Positions 30,601 through 38,167 of a DNA stretch of 61,410 bases are shown here, piece after piece; position 1 is the first letter of the stretch; each line of letters opens with the position of its first letter. Source of the DNA: Streptomyces spiralis (GTDB lineage: Bacteria; Actinomycetota; Actinomycetes; Streptomycetales; Streptomycetaceae); NCBI RefSeq assembly GCF_014654675.1, contig NZ_BNBC01000055.1:1-61410 (forward strand), read 5' to 3'. The notes under the pieces were generated by a model. The model made no database searches. It was not told the origin of the DNA and saw nothing but the letters and a program-made list of their open reading frames with translations. The translations under genes were made by a program, and so were the position numbers.

Positions 30601-30771
30601 CGGGGGCTGCGGCGCCTCGCCGGCCGGGCCCGACGCGTTCTGCGTGTACCAGGCGGGTGGCGCGTAGTCGATGGTGAACTCGCCCGTCGTCTCGATGGCG
30701 GACTCCGCGTCGGACTGGTCATCGCCGGGTGTGGCCCAGCCCCCGCGGATCCCGTCCCGATCGCTGTTCAC
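27622..30771 (-). CDS. ParA/MinD-type ATPase with long disordered arms, type VII secretion-associated (EspI-like)
   Basis: The 1,049-residue protein has a ParA/MinD ATPase domain at about 615-880 with the deviant Walker A KGGVGKTTTT near 630, AIDANPDAGTLGRRV and IILTDSGTG. It is flanked by an N-terminal arm of about 580 residues (first acidic Glu/Asp/Ala/Pro, then Pro/Gln/Gly-rich) and a C-terminal tail of about 160 residues built from GQPxPGQP-like repeats. The layout recalls mycobacterial EspI, a proline-rich ParA-like protein that modulates ESX-1. The GTG at 30771 is preceded by AGGAGG. It is the outermost gene of the type VII locus; no ParB gene is next to it. Confidence 0.82.
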   Translation of the reverse strand: MNSDRDGIRGGWATPGDDQSDAESAIETTGEFTIDYAPPAWYTQNASGPAGEAPQPPAPAPAPPATPAPPPPVGPPVELPGPPPSSGFQSSWAPTPAPAAAPVAPEAEDAAGSGDVVSGATMRISAAALKREFAERDAAQQAAAQGAGAEEGAAEREGRGGTEAPVPGTSDGGTEGAEDEQSPEGSEVPESSGDASVGADEERSDDDSETEPAPAAGTDADAETATDVEADGDTDADTDAASGITDSDSGVPEPVTATADPATGMDTGTGTGTEGSTDGDREGGDPEAAGRPADDVQDAVAQAAAPADATAGGDVQDAPAAWGPPPAPQDAVPPLPPSYQPAAPAPAAQWPAQPQPQAPEQPPQQAQQPMPPQQPPFQPQAPQPAPAAWNAPAAPQQGDAPTPPPPPAGYGFPQPTPPGPAAQGGGYGFPQSGQPGVGPGPGAQAQGGYGFPQPGGYGFPQPPAQPGHPAQPPQPGQPGQPQAHPPQPSQPSQPGQPQPQQPGGQQQPETAHPPADAPQGAPQPGQPQGSVPQPPQQPVDPRAGAGWPQPIQHDQRQPTNPGAAPLGYTAAVELSSDRLLNNKRQKARSGRPAAAGSRFRIGGKKEEAERQRKLDLIRTPVLSCYRIAVISLKGGVGKTTTTTALGSTLATERQDKILAIDANPDAGTLGRRVRRETGATIRDLVQAIPYLNSYMDIRRFTSQAPSGLEIIANDVDPAVSTTFNDEDYRRAIDVLGNQYPIILTDSGTGLLYSAMRGVLDLADQLIIISTPSVDGASSASTTLDWLSAHGYADLVARSLTVISGVRETGKMIKVEDIVAHFETRCRGVVVVPFDEHLAAGAEVNLDMMRPKVREAYFNLAAMVAEDFVRHQQSHGLWTSDGNPPPVAAPPLPGQPFPGQPGQPFPGQPGQPQPYAAQPHPGQPYPGQPQQPYPGQPQQPYPGQPGQPAPGQYAPQQPGQPGQPYPPQPGHPGHPGQPIPGQPPAPGAQPGQPGQPGQFATPPHPGQPYAPAPHPGYPQAPQPAQPPQGQQGQQGQQGQTPPPPPPAPQQ

Positions 30772-31197
30772 AGTTCCTCCTGGTGTGGTCGAGCACCCTC
30801 ATGCCGTGCTGGGGCGACCGTTCGTGTCGTACGGGATCGGTCGCGAGCGGTCGTACGTCGACCGAACCGGAACCATTCCGGCCTGTCCGGCCGTGTGGTC
30901 CGCCCGGTCCTCCCCCGGAGCGCCGACGGCCCAGCCGCGGGTTCTGATGTGGCGCCCGGTCCCAGCCTAATCACCACGGGCAGGCTCATGGCAGGCCCGT
31001 CCGGCGCTCCGTGCCCCTCCACACCAACCCGGCCCGGTCCCAACTCGCCCGCGGACGCGCACGGACGACCGGCCAAACCGGTCAACATCCCCCAATGTCG
31101 GTCAACAAGGTCGACGGAAAAAGTCTCCCGACACTGTCGGTCGACAACGCCGGTCAGCGGTGGACCCGTTCAGTCCACGTTCATGCGGTGGACCCGC
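30772..31197. other. 426-base intergenic region with repeated CGGTCRACA boxes
   Basis: No convincing gene lies here. Three near-identical boxes, CGGTCAACA or CGGTCGACA, occur at 31079-31087, 31099-31107 and 31138-31146, spaced 20 and 39 bases apart. They read as TTGACCG or TCGACCG on the minus strand and may be an operator or promoter for the ParA-like gene. The end near 31149-31206 is a 28-bp duplication spanning the stop of the neighbouring gene. Confidence 0.5.
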
Positions 31198-31206
31198 TCA
31201 GTCCAT
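31149..31206. repeat. 28-bp tandem duplication spanning a stop codon
   Basis: On the minus strand units start at 31206 and 31178 and share TGGACTGARCGGGTCCACCGC. The first holds the last codons and TGA of the gene at 31198-32088; the second is non-coding. Confidence 0.75.
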
Positions 31207-32088
31207 GCGGCGGGGCGTGCCCAGCAGTCCGATCTCGGCGTCGGTGGGTTGCGTCATCACGTACTGCCGGTCCCGGTCGCCGCACCACAGCGTGACGCCG
31301 TCGGGCAGCGTCGGCAGGGCTTCGACGTCCGTGCGCGGCAGCGCCATCGTGCGGCCCAGCTCGGCCGCCTCGTCCGGCGAGATCCGCTGCACGCCGACCA
31401 GCCGCGCCTGCCGTATCAGCCGGGGCGCGACCGGACTCAGGTACGGCAGCAGCGTCACCACCGACTGCCAGGGACCCGAGACCACTCGGCCCCGGGGCGG
31501 TCGCATGCCGCAGTCGCGCACCACCAGCACGGGCGTGCCGGCCGACGCGCCCTGCGGGGGGACCCGGCCCACCTCGTACACCGCCAGGCCGTTCTGCCCG
31601 CCGCCCATGGCGTGCACCATCTGCATCCAGGCCTGTGCCCGGCCCGTCTCCACGGCCACGCGCGCTCCGGTGGCCGCCGCCCGCAGGGCGAGGACCTGTG
31701 CCGTCCACAGGCTGCCGATGAGCACGACGTCGTACGGCGTGGGCCGGTTCAGCCCCAGCACCGCGGGCTGTCCCTCCGGGTCCACGCCGATGACGACACC
31801 GTCGTCACCGATGGGCAGCGCGAGCGCGTCCACCTGCTCCGCCGACAGCGCGTGCCGTCCGTGCCGCGGACCGATCAGCCCGAGACCGGTGCGCAGCCGC
31901 CCGCCCATCCGCTCGGCGACGGAGGACGCGGTGGGATCCGGCGCACCGGGTGCCTGCGGGTTCACGAGGCTCATCGGGCTGTTCACCGGGCTGTTCACCG
32001 GACTGCTCGGGCTCGCCGGACTCATGGAGTTCATGGAGGTCGTGGAGGTCGTGGAGGTCATGGGAGTCATGGGGGTACTGGAACTCAC
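31198..32088 (-). CDS. Type VII secretion-associated protein of unknown function
   Basis: The 296-residue product is not a family I can name. It begins with about 38 residues of Ser/Thr/Pro/Met-rich low complexity encoded by short DNA repeats. A folded part with alternating strands and helices follows (RPTPYDVVLIGSLWTAQVLA, GTPVLVVRDCG, DGVTLWCGDRDRQYVM). The NTP-fold-like look of PYDVVLIG is only suggestive. No signal peptide or membrane segment is seen. GTG at 32088 overlaps the eccE stop by 4 nt (GTGA), so it is co-translated with EccE. Several in-frame ATGs in the repeat region could be the true start. Confidence 0.75.
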   Translation of the reverse strand: MSSSTPMTPMTSTTSTTSMNSMSPASPSSPVNSPVNSPMSLVNPQAPGAPDPTASSVAERMGGRLRTGLGLIGPRHGRHALSAEQVDALALPIGDDGVVIGVDPEGQPAVLGLNRPTPYDVVLIGSLWTAQVLALRAAATGARVAVETGRAQAWMQMVHAMGGGQNGLAVYEVGRVPPQGASAGTPVLVVRDCGMRPPRGRVVSGPWQSVVTLLPYLSPVAPRLIRQARLVGVQRISPDEAAELGRTMALPRTDVEALPTLPDGVTLWCGDRDRQYVMTQPTDAEIGLLGTPRRMD

Positions 32089-33467
32089 CGGGCGCCTCCC
32101 AGGGGCAGCGTGGCGAGCATGCCGGGCACCTGCTCCCGGTCGAGGCGGGCGAGCCCCACGCTCGCCTGCCGTGCGGCGTCCTCCAAGGCCCGCCGCGCGG
32201 CCACCAGTTCGTCGTCGCTGCGTCCGGTCACCCGCACATGCCCGCACAGCGCCGTCGCCTGCCGCTCGCCGGGGGAGAGCGTCAGACTGAACGTGGTGGC
32301 AAGCGCGGGCACACTGGTGACGGCTGCCACAAGCTGCGGCAACGACGGCCCGCGGCCCCCGAGTTGCGGCCAGCGCCGCACCCAGTACGTGGTGTGCCGG
32401 CGGTTGTCGCAGCGCCAGCTGCGCCCGGACTCCTCGGTCCGCCGCTCCCGCGTCTCGGTCCGCCCGGCCTCCGCCGTCACCAGCGGGTTGGCGCACGCGG
32501 AGGTGGCGATGGCGGCGGTCAGCTCCTCCTCGTTGAGGACGGTCGCACGGAACCCGGCGCCGGTCAGCCGGCTCGCGAGGTGATCGGCCACGCGCACGAG
32601 GCACTTCTGCGCCCCGACCAGCCCGCCGCCCCGCGCGTCCACCGCCTCCTGGCACAGCTCCGGATTGAGCTTCAGCGCGATCCAGGTGATACGCACCGCG
32701 GGGGCGCCGGTCTGCTCCTGCAGCGGCGCGTAGTTGGTCACGGCCACCGAGTGCTGCGGAAGGTGCAGCGCCGGCGCCGGCTGGGTGTGCAGCACCACCT
32801 GCGCCGACTCCAGCCTTATCCCGTCCACCTCCAGCGCGTCCCGCACCAGCCCGACCGGCAGCGGCTGCCGCCCCCGCTCCGCCCGCAGCGCGGTGACATC
32901 GGCCTCCACCTGCACCACGGCACTGACGAAGGTCCCGTCCCCGACCATCCCCACCGGCCGCCGGTCCCGGCCGCCGTAGGAACACGTCCGCAGACTGGGG
33001 TCGCACTCGAAGGCCGGCGCGAAACCGGACTCGGTGCCCGGCGGCACCGGAGTGCTCGCCGCCCGCCGCTTGCGCGCCCGCAGCGCGAGCACGGTGCCCA
33101 GCCACTCCGGAAGCGAACGCCCCCGGCGGCGGACGAAGGCGAGCGCCACGAGGACGACGGCGACCACGGCCGACGGCACGAGCGCGAACGGGCCGACCAC
33201 CCAGCCGCACAGCACCAGGGCGGCGGCCAGCTCAAGCAGCACCAGCCGCTGGCGCACGAAGGAACCGCCACGCCCCGAGCGCGATGTCGGATGCGGTGCG
33301 AAGGGACCCTGGGAGCCGGAGGACCGCGTCCCGGAGGGCGCGACGGGACCGTGCGACCGCGCCCCGGACGGCCCGGCGGAGCGGGGAGCACGCGAGCCCG
33401 ACCGCCTGCCGTCGCCCGATCGTGATCCCGATTGCGATCGCGACCGGGCCCGTGTTGCGGAAGCCAT
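32085..33467 (-). CDS. eccE: Type VII secretion protein EccE
   Basis: The 460-residue membrane protein matches EccE. An Arg/Ser-rich N-terminus is followed by two adjacent membrane helices (about 80-125, VLLELAAALVLCGWVVGPF and VAVVLVALAFV) and a large cytosolic domain. EccE sits at the periphery of the ESX membrane complex and contacts EccB/C/D. The ATG at 33467 is the likely start. The gene is divergent from eccB across 215 bases and overlaps the next gene. A -10-like TAGGGT lies on the minus strand at 33534-33529. Confidence 0.82.
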   Translation of the reverse strand: MASATRARSRSQSGSRSGDGRRSGSRAPRSAGPSGARSHGPVAPSGTRSSGSQGPFAPHPTSRSGRGGSFVRQRLVLLELAAALVLCGWVVGPFALVPSAVVAVVLVALAFVRRRGRSLPEWLGTVLALRARKRRAASTPVPPGTESGFAPAFECDPSLRTCSYGGRDRRPVGMVGDGTFVSAVVQVEADVTALRAERGRQPLPVGLVRDALEVDGIRLESAQVVLHTQPAPALHLPQHSVAVTNYAPLQEQTGAPAVRITWIALKLNPELCQEAVDARGGGLVGAQKCLVRVADHLASRLTGAGFRATVLNEEELTAAIATSACANPLVTAEAGRTETRERRTEESGRSWRCDNRRHTTYWVRRWPQLGGRGPSLPQLVAAVTSVPALATTFSLTLSPGERQATALCGHVRVTGRSDDELVAARRALEDAARQASVGLARLDREQVPGMLATLPLGGAR

Positions 33468-33682
33468 CACTGCAAAACCCCCGAACTCTCCCGAAAACTC
33501 TCGTGCACGGCCCCTTCCGGGCCCCTGCACCCTACCCGTGCCACGGGCAGCACCCCACAACAGGCATAGTAGGGGCCGGTGCTGACAGTCGTGGCACCAG
33601 AGGCAGCCAAGGGGCGGGGCACGGAGCGCGCGCATTCTCCACCACCCCTTCACAGCTCTGCACGGGGAGAGAGCGAAAACAG

Positions 33683-35224
33683 ATGGCATCACGGCGGGAC
33701 GAACTCAACGCCTACACCTTCGCGAAGCGGCGCATGCTCGCGTCCTTCCTCCGGCCCTCGCCGTCGGGCTCCGAGGAGGCCGCTCCCAAGCCGCTGGGCG
33801 CCGTGGTGCCCGGAGTCGTCGTCGGCGTCGTGGTCCTCGCGGTGTTCGGCGGCATCGGCCTGTTCAGCCCGACCGCGCCCAAGGGCTGGGACACACCGGG
33901 GGAGCACGTCATCGTCGCCAGCGACTCCACGACCCGGTACGTGGTGCTCAAGACGGGCAAACAGACCCAGCTGCACCCGGTGTTGAACATGGCCTCCGCC
34001 AAGCTTCTCCTCGACCCGAACAAGGACAGCGTCATCACCGTCGACGAGAAGGTCCTCGACAGCGGCAAACCCCCGCACGGCGCCACCATCGGCATCCCCT
34101 ACGCACCCGACCGCCTGCCCTCCCCGCAGGAGGCCGAGACCGCCAAGCGCTGGGCGGTCTGCGAACGCCCCGGCGCCGGCGGCCGGGCCATCCAGAAGGC
34201 GGCGTTCGTCTTCGCCCAGAAGGAGTGGTCCAGGACCGAGGGCAGCGCCCGGCTCAAGGGCGGCGACCTGATGTACGTCGTCGGCCCCGACGGCAAGAGC
34301 CAGTACGTCGTCGACGCGCGCGGCTACCGCTACCAACTGGCCGACCCGGCCGACAAGGAACTCCTCAAGGCCCTCGACACCCAGGGCCGCGCCCCGCAGC
34401 GGGTCTCCCAGGAATGGCTGGACACCCTCCACCCGGGCGACCGCATCGCCATCCCCACCATCCCCACGAGCGACGGCACACCCGGCGCCAAGGCGGGCGC
34501 CTTCAGCGGCCTTCAGCAGTACGACCGCTACGACAAGGTCGGCATGGTCATCAAGGCCTACGACGGCCGGCGCATGCAGTACTACGTGGTGCTGCGCGGC
34601 CACGTGGCCCGCATCTCGGAGTTCACCGCCACACTGCTGCTCAACAGCCGCGCCCTGGTCGCCGTCGGCCAGGCCGGCGAGGCCCAGCAGGTCAGCCCCG
34701 GCGCGGTCACCGACAGCACCACGTTCATGGCGGACAAGACCTGGCCGACGTACAAGCCGCGCACGGTGAACGACGGCACCAGCGCCACCACCGGCCGCAA
34801 CACGGTCTGCAACGTCCTGCGCGCGGTCGGCGCCAAGGGCCGCACGACCCTGTCCACCTGGGTGGGCACCGACTTCCCGGCACAACTGCCCACCGGCTCC
34901 TCCAGCGCCTACGTCACCGCCGGCTCCGGCCTGCTCTTCCGCCAGTTCCAGGGCCAGGAGACCAACGCGGGCGGCGTCTTCCTGGTGACCGACACGGGCC
35001 TGCGCTACGCCCTGCAGTCCAACAGCGACAGCGCCACCGACGACAAGGGCATCGGCACCTCCGCCCAGCAGCGCCAGTCGGAGCTGAACGAGGCGCGGAT
35101 CGCCCAGACCCGGCTCGGCTACGCCCAGGTGAACCCCACTCCCGTGCCCATCGAGTGGTCGACGTTCCTGCCGACCGGCCCGCGCCTCTCGGAGGCGGCG
35201 GCCCGCCAGCCGCAGGGCTCGTAG
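33683..35224 (+). CDS. eccB: Type VII secretion protein EccB
   Basis: The 513-residue product shows the EccB hallmarks. These are a short cytosolic N-terminus (RRDELNAYTFAKRRMLASFL), one membrane helix (about 39-61, VVPGVVVGVVVLAVFGGIGL) and a large extracytoplasmic repeat domain (YVVLKTGKQTQLHPVLNMA onward). A cysteine pair (WAVCERPG and NTVCNVLRA) probably forms a disulfide. EccB is a core part of the ESX membrane complex. GGGGAGAGAG lies before the ATG. It leads a plus-strand operon with mycP, 19 bases downstream. Confidence 0.92.
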   Translation: MASRRDELNAYTFAKRRMLASFLRPSPSGSEEAAPKPLGAVVPGVVVGVVVLAVFGGIGLFSPTAPKGWDTPGEHVIVASDSTTRYVVLKTGKQTQLHPVLNMASAKLLLDPNKDSVITVDEKVLDSGKPPHGATIGIPYAPDRLPSPQEAETAKRWAVCERPGAGGRAIQKAAFVFAQKEWSRTEGSARLKGGDLMYVVGPDGKSQYVVDARGYRYQLADPADKELLKALDTQGRAPQRVSQEWLDTLHPGDRIAIPTIPTSDGTPGAKAGAFSGLQQYDRYDKVGMVIKAYDGRRMQYYVVLRGHVARISEFTATLLLNSRALVAVGQAGEAQQVSPGAVTDSTTFMADKTWPTYKPRTVNDGTSATTGRNTVCNVLRAVGAKGRTTLSTWVGTDFPAQLPTGSSSAYVTAGSGLLFRQFQGQETNAGGVFLVTDTGLRYALQSNSDSATDDKGIGTSAQQRQSELNEARIAQTRLGYAQVNPTPVPIEWSTFLPTGPRLSEAAARQPQGS

Positions 35225-35243
35225 CGGCAGAGGAGACGAACTG

Positions 35244-36545
35244 ATGCTGAAGGTACGCCCGTTCCGCAAGGCACAGGAACCCCGCACGGCAGGCACGGCA
35301 GGCACGGCAGGCCGAAGGGCGGCCTTGATCACGGCCGCCACCGCCCTCACGGCGACGACCTCGGCCATCGCCCTGCCCGCGACGGCCGCCCACGCGGACG
35401 ACGGCCAGTGCACGTTCCCGGCCAAGCCGTACACGGGCCGCCCCTGGGCACTGCAACGCGTCAACCTCGACGAACTGTGGGCCCAGTCCACGGGCAAGGG
35501 CGTCCGGGTCGCGGTGATCGACACGGGAGTCGACGTCAAGAACCCGCAACTGCGGCACGCGGTGGACGCCTCGAAAGGCATGAACAACCTCCCCACCAAG
35601 AACGCCAAGGGCGAGAAGATCGACCGCGGAAGCCCTCACGGCACCACGGACACCGTCGGCCACGGCACGCGCGTCGCCGGCATCATCGCCGCCCGCCCCG
35701 CCAAGGGCACCGGCTTCGTGGGCCTGGCACCCGGCGCCACGATCATCCCGATCAAACAGAACGACGCGGAGGGCGACGGCACGGCCGCGACCCTCGCGCA
35801 GGCCATCAAGCACGCGGTCGACGTGGGTGCCGACGTCATCAACATCTCCCAGGACACGGCGAACGCCGTGCGACCCGACTCCAGGCTTGAACAGGCGGTC
35901 GACGACGCCCTCGCCCACCAGGTGGTGGTCGTCGCCTCGGCCGGCAACGACGGCCTCGGCGGCAACGTCAAGATCACCTACCCGGCGTCCTACCGGGGCG
36001 TCCTCGCGGTGGCCGCCTCCGACCGCAACAACGAACGCGCCTCCTTCTCCCAGTCCGGAGACTTCGTCGGCGTGGCCGCCCCCGGCGTGGACATGATCTC
36101 CACGGTTCCCGGCGGCGGCCACTGCTCCGACAACGGCACGAGCTTCTCGGCCCCCTACGTCGCCGGGGTGGCCGCCCTCCTGAAGGCCAAGTACCCGAAG
36201 TGGACGGCCCGCGAGATCGTCGCCCAGATCGAACAGACCGCGGAACGCTCCATCCCCGGCCACGACCGCCTGGTCGGCTGGGGCGTGGTCGACCCGGTCA
36301 AGGCCCTCACCGACGTCGACCCGGCCCACCCGGTCCAGTCCCCCCACCCCGAAGGCGGCGTCACCCGAGCCGAGGCCCCCTCCGTCCCCCCTCTCCACTT
36401 CGGCGAAACCCCCGAACAACGCGACACCCGCCTCGGCACCTACGTGGTCATCGGCGGCCTGGTCGCGGTGGCGGGCCTGGGGGGAACAGCGGTGGCGGTA
36501 CGAGACGCACGACGGAGGCGCGGCCGCGCGGGCGGTGTCTCGTGA
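35244..36545 (+). CDS. mycP: Mycosin-type subtilisin-like serine protease (MycP)
   Basis: The 433-residue protein has a signal peptide (to about residue 50), a subtilisin fold and a C-terminal membrane helix (TYVVIGGLVAVAGLGGTAVA) with a basic tail. The catalytic triad is complete: Asp93 in VIDTGVD, His140 in VGHGTRVAG and Ser300 in NGTSFSAPYVAG. Mycosins are membrane-anchored proteases needed for stability of the ESX secretion complex. It follows eccB closely with a GGAG site, and its stop overlaps the next start (GTGA). Confidence 0.93.
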   Translation: MLKVRPFRKAQEPRTAGTAGTAGRRAALITAATALTATTSAIALPATAAHADDGQCTFPAKPYTGRPWALQRVNLDELWAQSTGKGVRVAVIDTGVDVKNPQLRHAVDASKGMNNLPTKNAKGEKIDRGSPHGTTDTVGHGTRVAGIIAARPAKGTGFVGLAPGATIIPIKQNDAEGDGTAATLAQAIKHAVDVGADVINISQDTANAVRPDSRLEQAVDDALAHQVVVVASAGNDGLGGNVKITYPASYRGVLAVAASDRNNERASFSQSGDFVGVAAPGVDMISTVPGGGHCSDNGTSFSAPYVAGVAALLKAKYPKWTAREIVAQIEQTAERSIPGHDRLVGWGVVDPVKALTDVDPAHPVQSPHPEGGVTRAEAPSVPPLHFGETPEQRDTRLGTYVVIGGLVAVAGLGGTAVAVRDARRRRGRAGGVS

Positions 36546-36890
36546 CGACGATGGCGACCACGAGCTTCATCCTGTTCGCCGTCCTGGTGGCGATGGCCTG
36601 CGTCAAAGCCTTCCGAGTACGTGCCTGGCGCACATCGATCAACCCGTCGGCCCCCGAAGTCCCCGACCCCCCAGTACGGCGTGGACGCCTCCCTCACCGG
36701 TCCGACGACAGCCACTGAGGCGTCCTACCGCGTCACGGCCGGCGGTGCCGCGAAGACCTTCTGCGTGCACATCACCCGCACACACACGGACGACGCGGAA
36801 ACAGTGGCCCCGGGCCTACCGGGGGACGAGGCGAAGGTGACGATGCCCGAGTACTCGTATGCGGTATCCAGCCGGGCGGGGGAGTGCTGA
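36542..36890 (+). pseudogene. Small membrane protein gene interrupted by a +1 frameshift
   Basis: The first frame starts at GTG 36542 (overlapping mycP) and encodes an N-terminal membrane helix (ATTSFILFAVLVAMACVKAF), then runs to a stop at 36718. The continuing frame to 36890 encodes a plausible folded part (YGVDASLTGPTTATEASYRV and EYSYAVSSRAGEC). Removing one C from the six-C run at 36667-36672 joins both into one 115-residue protein reading EVPDPQYGVD. This is a recent mutation, a sequencing error, or less likely a programmed or phase-variable site. The family is unknown. Confidence 0.7.
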
Positions 36891-37071
36891 GCGTCGCCGC
36901 GAGTCCGTATGGGCCACCATTTTTGACTGGCCATCAATGCGATCTTGCCGTCGACATTGACCTGACAGCGCTTCCTGCCGGGGACGGGATTCTTTGTGGG
37001 CGGATTGTCCGATACGAAGGTTCGAAGTAGATGTGCCTGCGTGACCTAGCGGCCGGCGAAGAGCTGGTGGT

Positions 37072-37644
37072 TCAAGAGCCCGGTAGGCATGGTCGCTGCT
37101 TCTTGTAAGTCGCTGTGTAATCAGTGATCAGGTCCTTCATCGCCGTCTCGTCGGACCGGGCCGGTTTGAGTACCTTGATGAAAGTGCTGATGTCCTCGAC
37201 CTCGATGCCGGCACCCCGGCACTTGATCAGCGACACGGCCGCGCGATTCGCATACGCGATGGCGCCGTCGTCCGCAGTCTTCTGCTGTGAGACACGTGCT
37301 CGACTGATCAGAACGTGCTCGGCCGAGTCACCCGTGTTGATTCGTTCGCGGCTGACCATGAGTACCTGGGTGTCGTCGACGGAGAGCACGCACAGCTCGT
37401 TCCCTTCATCGATGTCTCCGTCCTGCTGCACGTCGAGGTTCTCGCCGGAGGCGGGCAGCAGACGGGAGAGCGCATCGGTCGGCACCGACACGCCGCACAG
37501 GTTCTTGGGAATGGTGAATTCCCTGGTCGCCTCGCCTGACGAACAACCGACTGCCACCGTCATCACGGCAAAAGCGGACACACCGCGCAGGACATACGAT
37601 TGACGTTTCCGGCAAGGAAACAGCTTGGGATTGCCGCCTCGCAT
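37072..37644 (-). CDS. Putative lipoprotein, paralogue of its upstream neighbour
   Basis: The 190-residue product has a basic N-terminus, a hydrophobic segment (LRGVSAFAVMTVAVGC) ending at a lipobox-like VAVGC, and a mature domain starting FTIPKNLCGVSVPTDALS. The block (I/V)P(K/E)(N/K)LCG...LLPA is shared with the next gene upstream, so the two are paralogues. The ATG at 37644 lies one base after that gene's stop. G+C is lower than in the neighbouring housekeeping genes. It could be an immunity or secretion-accessory lipoprotein of the type VII module, but no function is proven. Confidence 0.7.
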   Translation of the reverse strand: MRGGNPKLFPCRKRQSYVLRGVSAFAVMTVAVGCSSGEATREFTIPKNLCGVSVPTDALSRLLPASGENLDVQQDGDIDEGNELCVLSVDDTQVLMVSRERINTGDSAEHVLISRARVSQQKTADDGAIAYANRAAVSLIKCRGAGIEVEDISTFIKVLKPARSDETAMKDLITDYTATYKKQRPCLPGS

Positions 37645-37645
37645 G

Positions 37646-38167
37646 TCAGCTTTGGCAGGGAAGTGTCGTGTGATAGGCCTCGGAAAACGCGGCCAGAAAA
37701 CGCTGCATCTTCTGGCTGATATCCCCCGTGGGGTGGGCCACAGTTACCTCGAACGAAAACCTCTCGGCCTTGTGCTCCGTGTTCTTACAGTCGACCACGG
37801 TAAAGGCTTTGTCGTCAGACAGTGCGAATCGGCCACCGTCGGTCGAGCGGGAATTGAACACCAGCTCCTTGTCCGCCGCCTGCTTTGCAGTGGTCCCGGA
37901 CGGCCGCCACACTCCCTTGATCGCCAGCTCAATATTTCCGTCCACCAGCACGTCGCAGAACTCGTGCGTCGCGGGCCCGCCTGAGCTTGACTGCGTTACT
38001 CGCAGTTTGTCGCCTGCGGGAAGCAGAGCACTGGTGAGATCAGGAGCCACGGCTGCGCCGCAAAGCTTCTCCGGCACGGTGTAGCTCTTCTTCTCTCCCT
38101 CGGAGCAGCCGCTGAGCAGCAGTCCCACGAGAACACCTAGCATGACGATTCGTTTGTCGCGGATCAC
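37646..38167 (-). CDS. Putative lipoprotein of the type VII module
   Basis: The 173-residue product has a textbook lipoprotein signal (RIVMLGVLVGLLLSGCSEGE) with lipobox LLSGC. The mature part begins SYTVPEKLCGAAVAPDLTSA and is followed by a mixed alpha/beta domain with three further cysteines. GTG at 38167 overlaps the stop of the 766-residue WxG protein gene (GTGA), so the two should be translated together. It resembles small Streptomyces lipoproteins of unknown role. Local G+C of about 55-60% contrasts with the 70% or more of typical neighbours. Confidence 0.75.
   Translation of the reverse strand: MIRDKRIVMLGVLVGLLLSGCSEGEKKSYTVPEKLCGAAVAPDLTSALLPAGDKLRVTQSSSGGPATHEFCDVLVDGNIELAIKGVWRPSGTTAKQAADKELVFNSRSTDGGRFALSDDKAFTVVDCKNTEHKAERFSFEVTVAHPTGDISQKMQRFLAAFSEAYHTTLPCQS

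Noticed and set aside
30772..31197. parS-type centromere near the ParA-like gene
   Set aside because: No GTTTCACGTGAAAC-like palindrome and no ParB gene; the ATPase is better explained as EspI-like.
29113..32583. 1,156-codon plus-strand open frame across the ParA-like gene and eccE
   Set aside because: Antisense of repeated Pro/Gln codons; crosses two real minus-strand genes and an intergenic region.
36621..36890. Independent 89-residue gene
   Set aside because: Its upstream codons have no start signal, and deletion of one C joins it in frame to the GTG at 36542, so a broken single gene explains it better.
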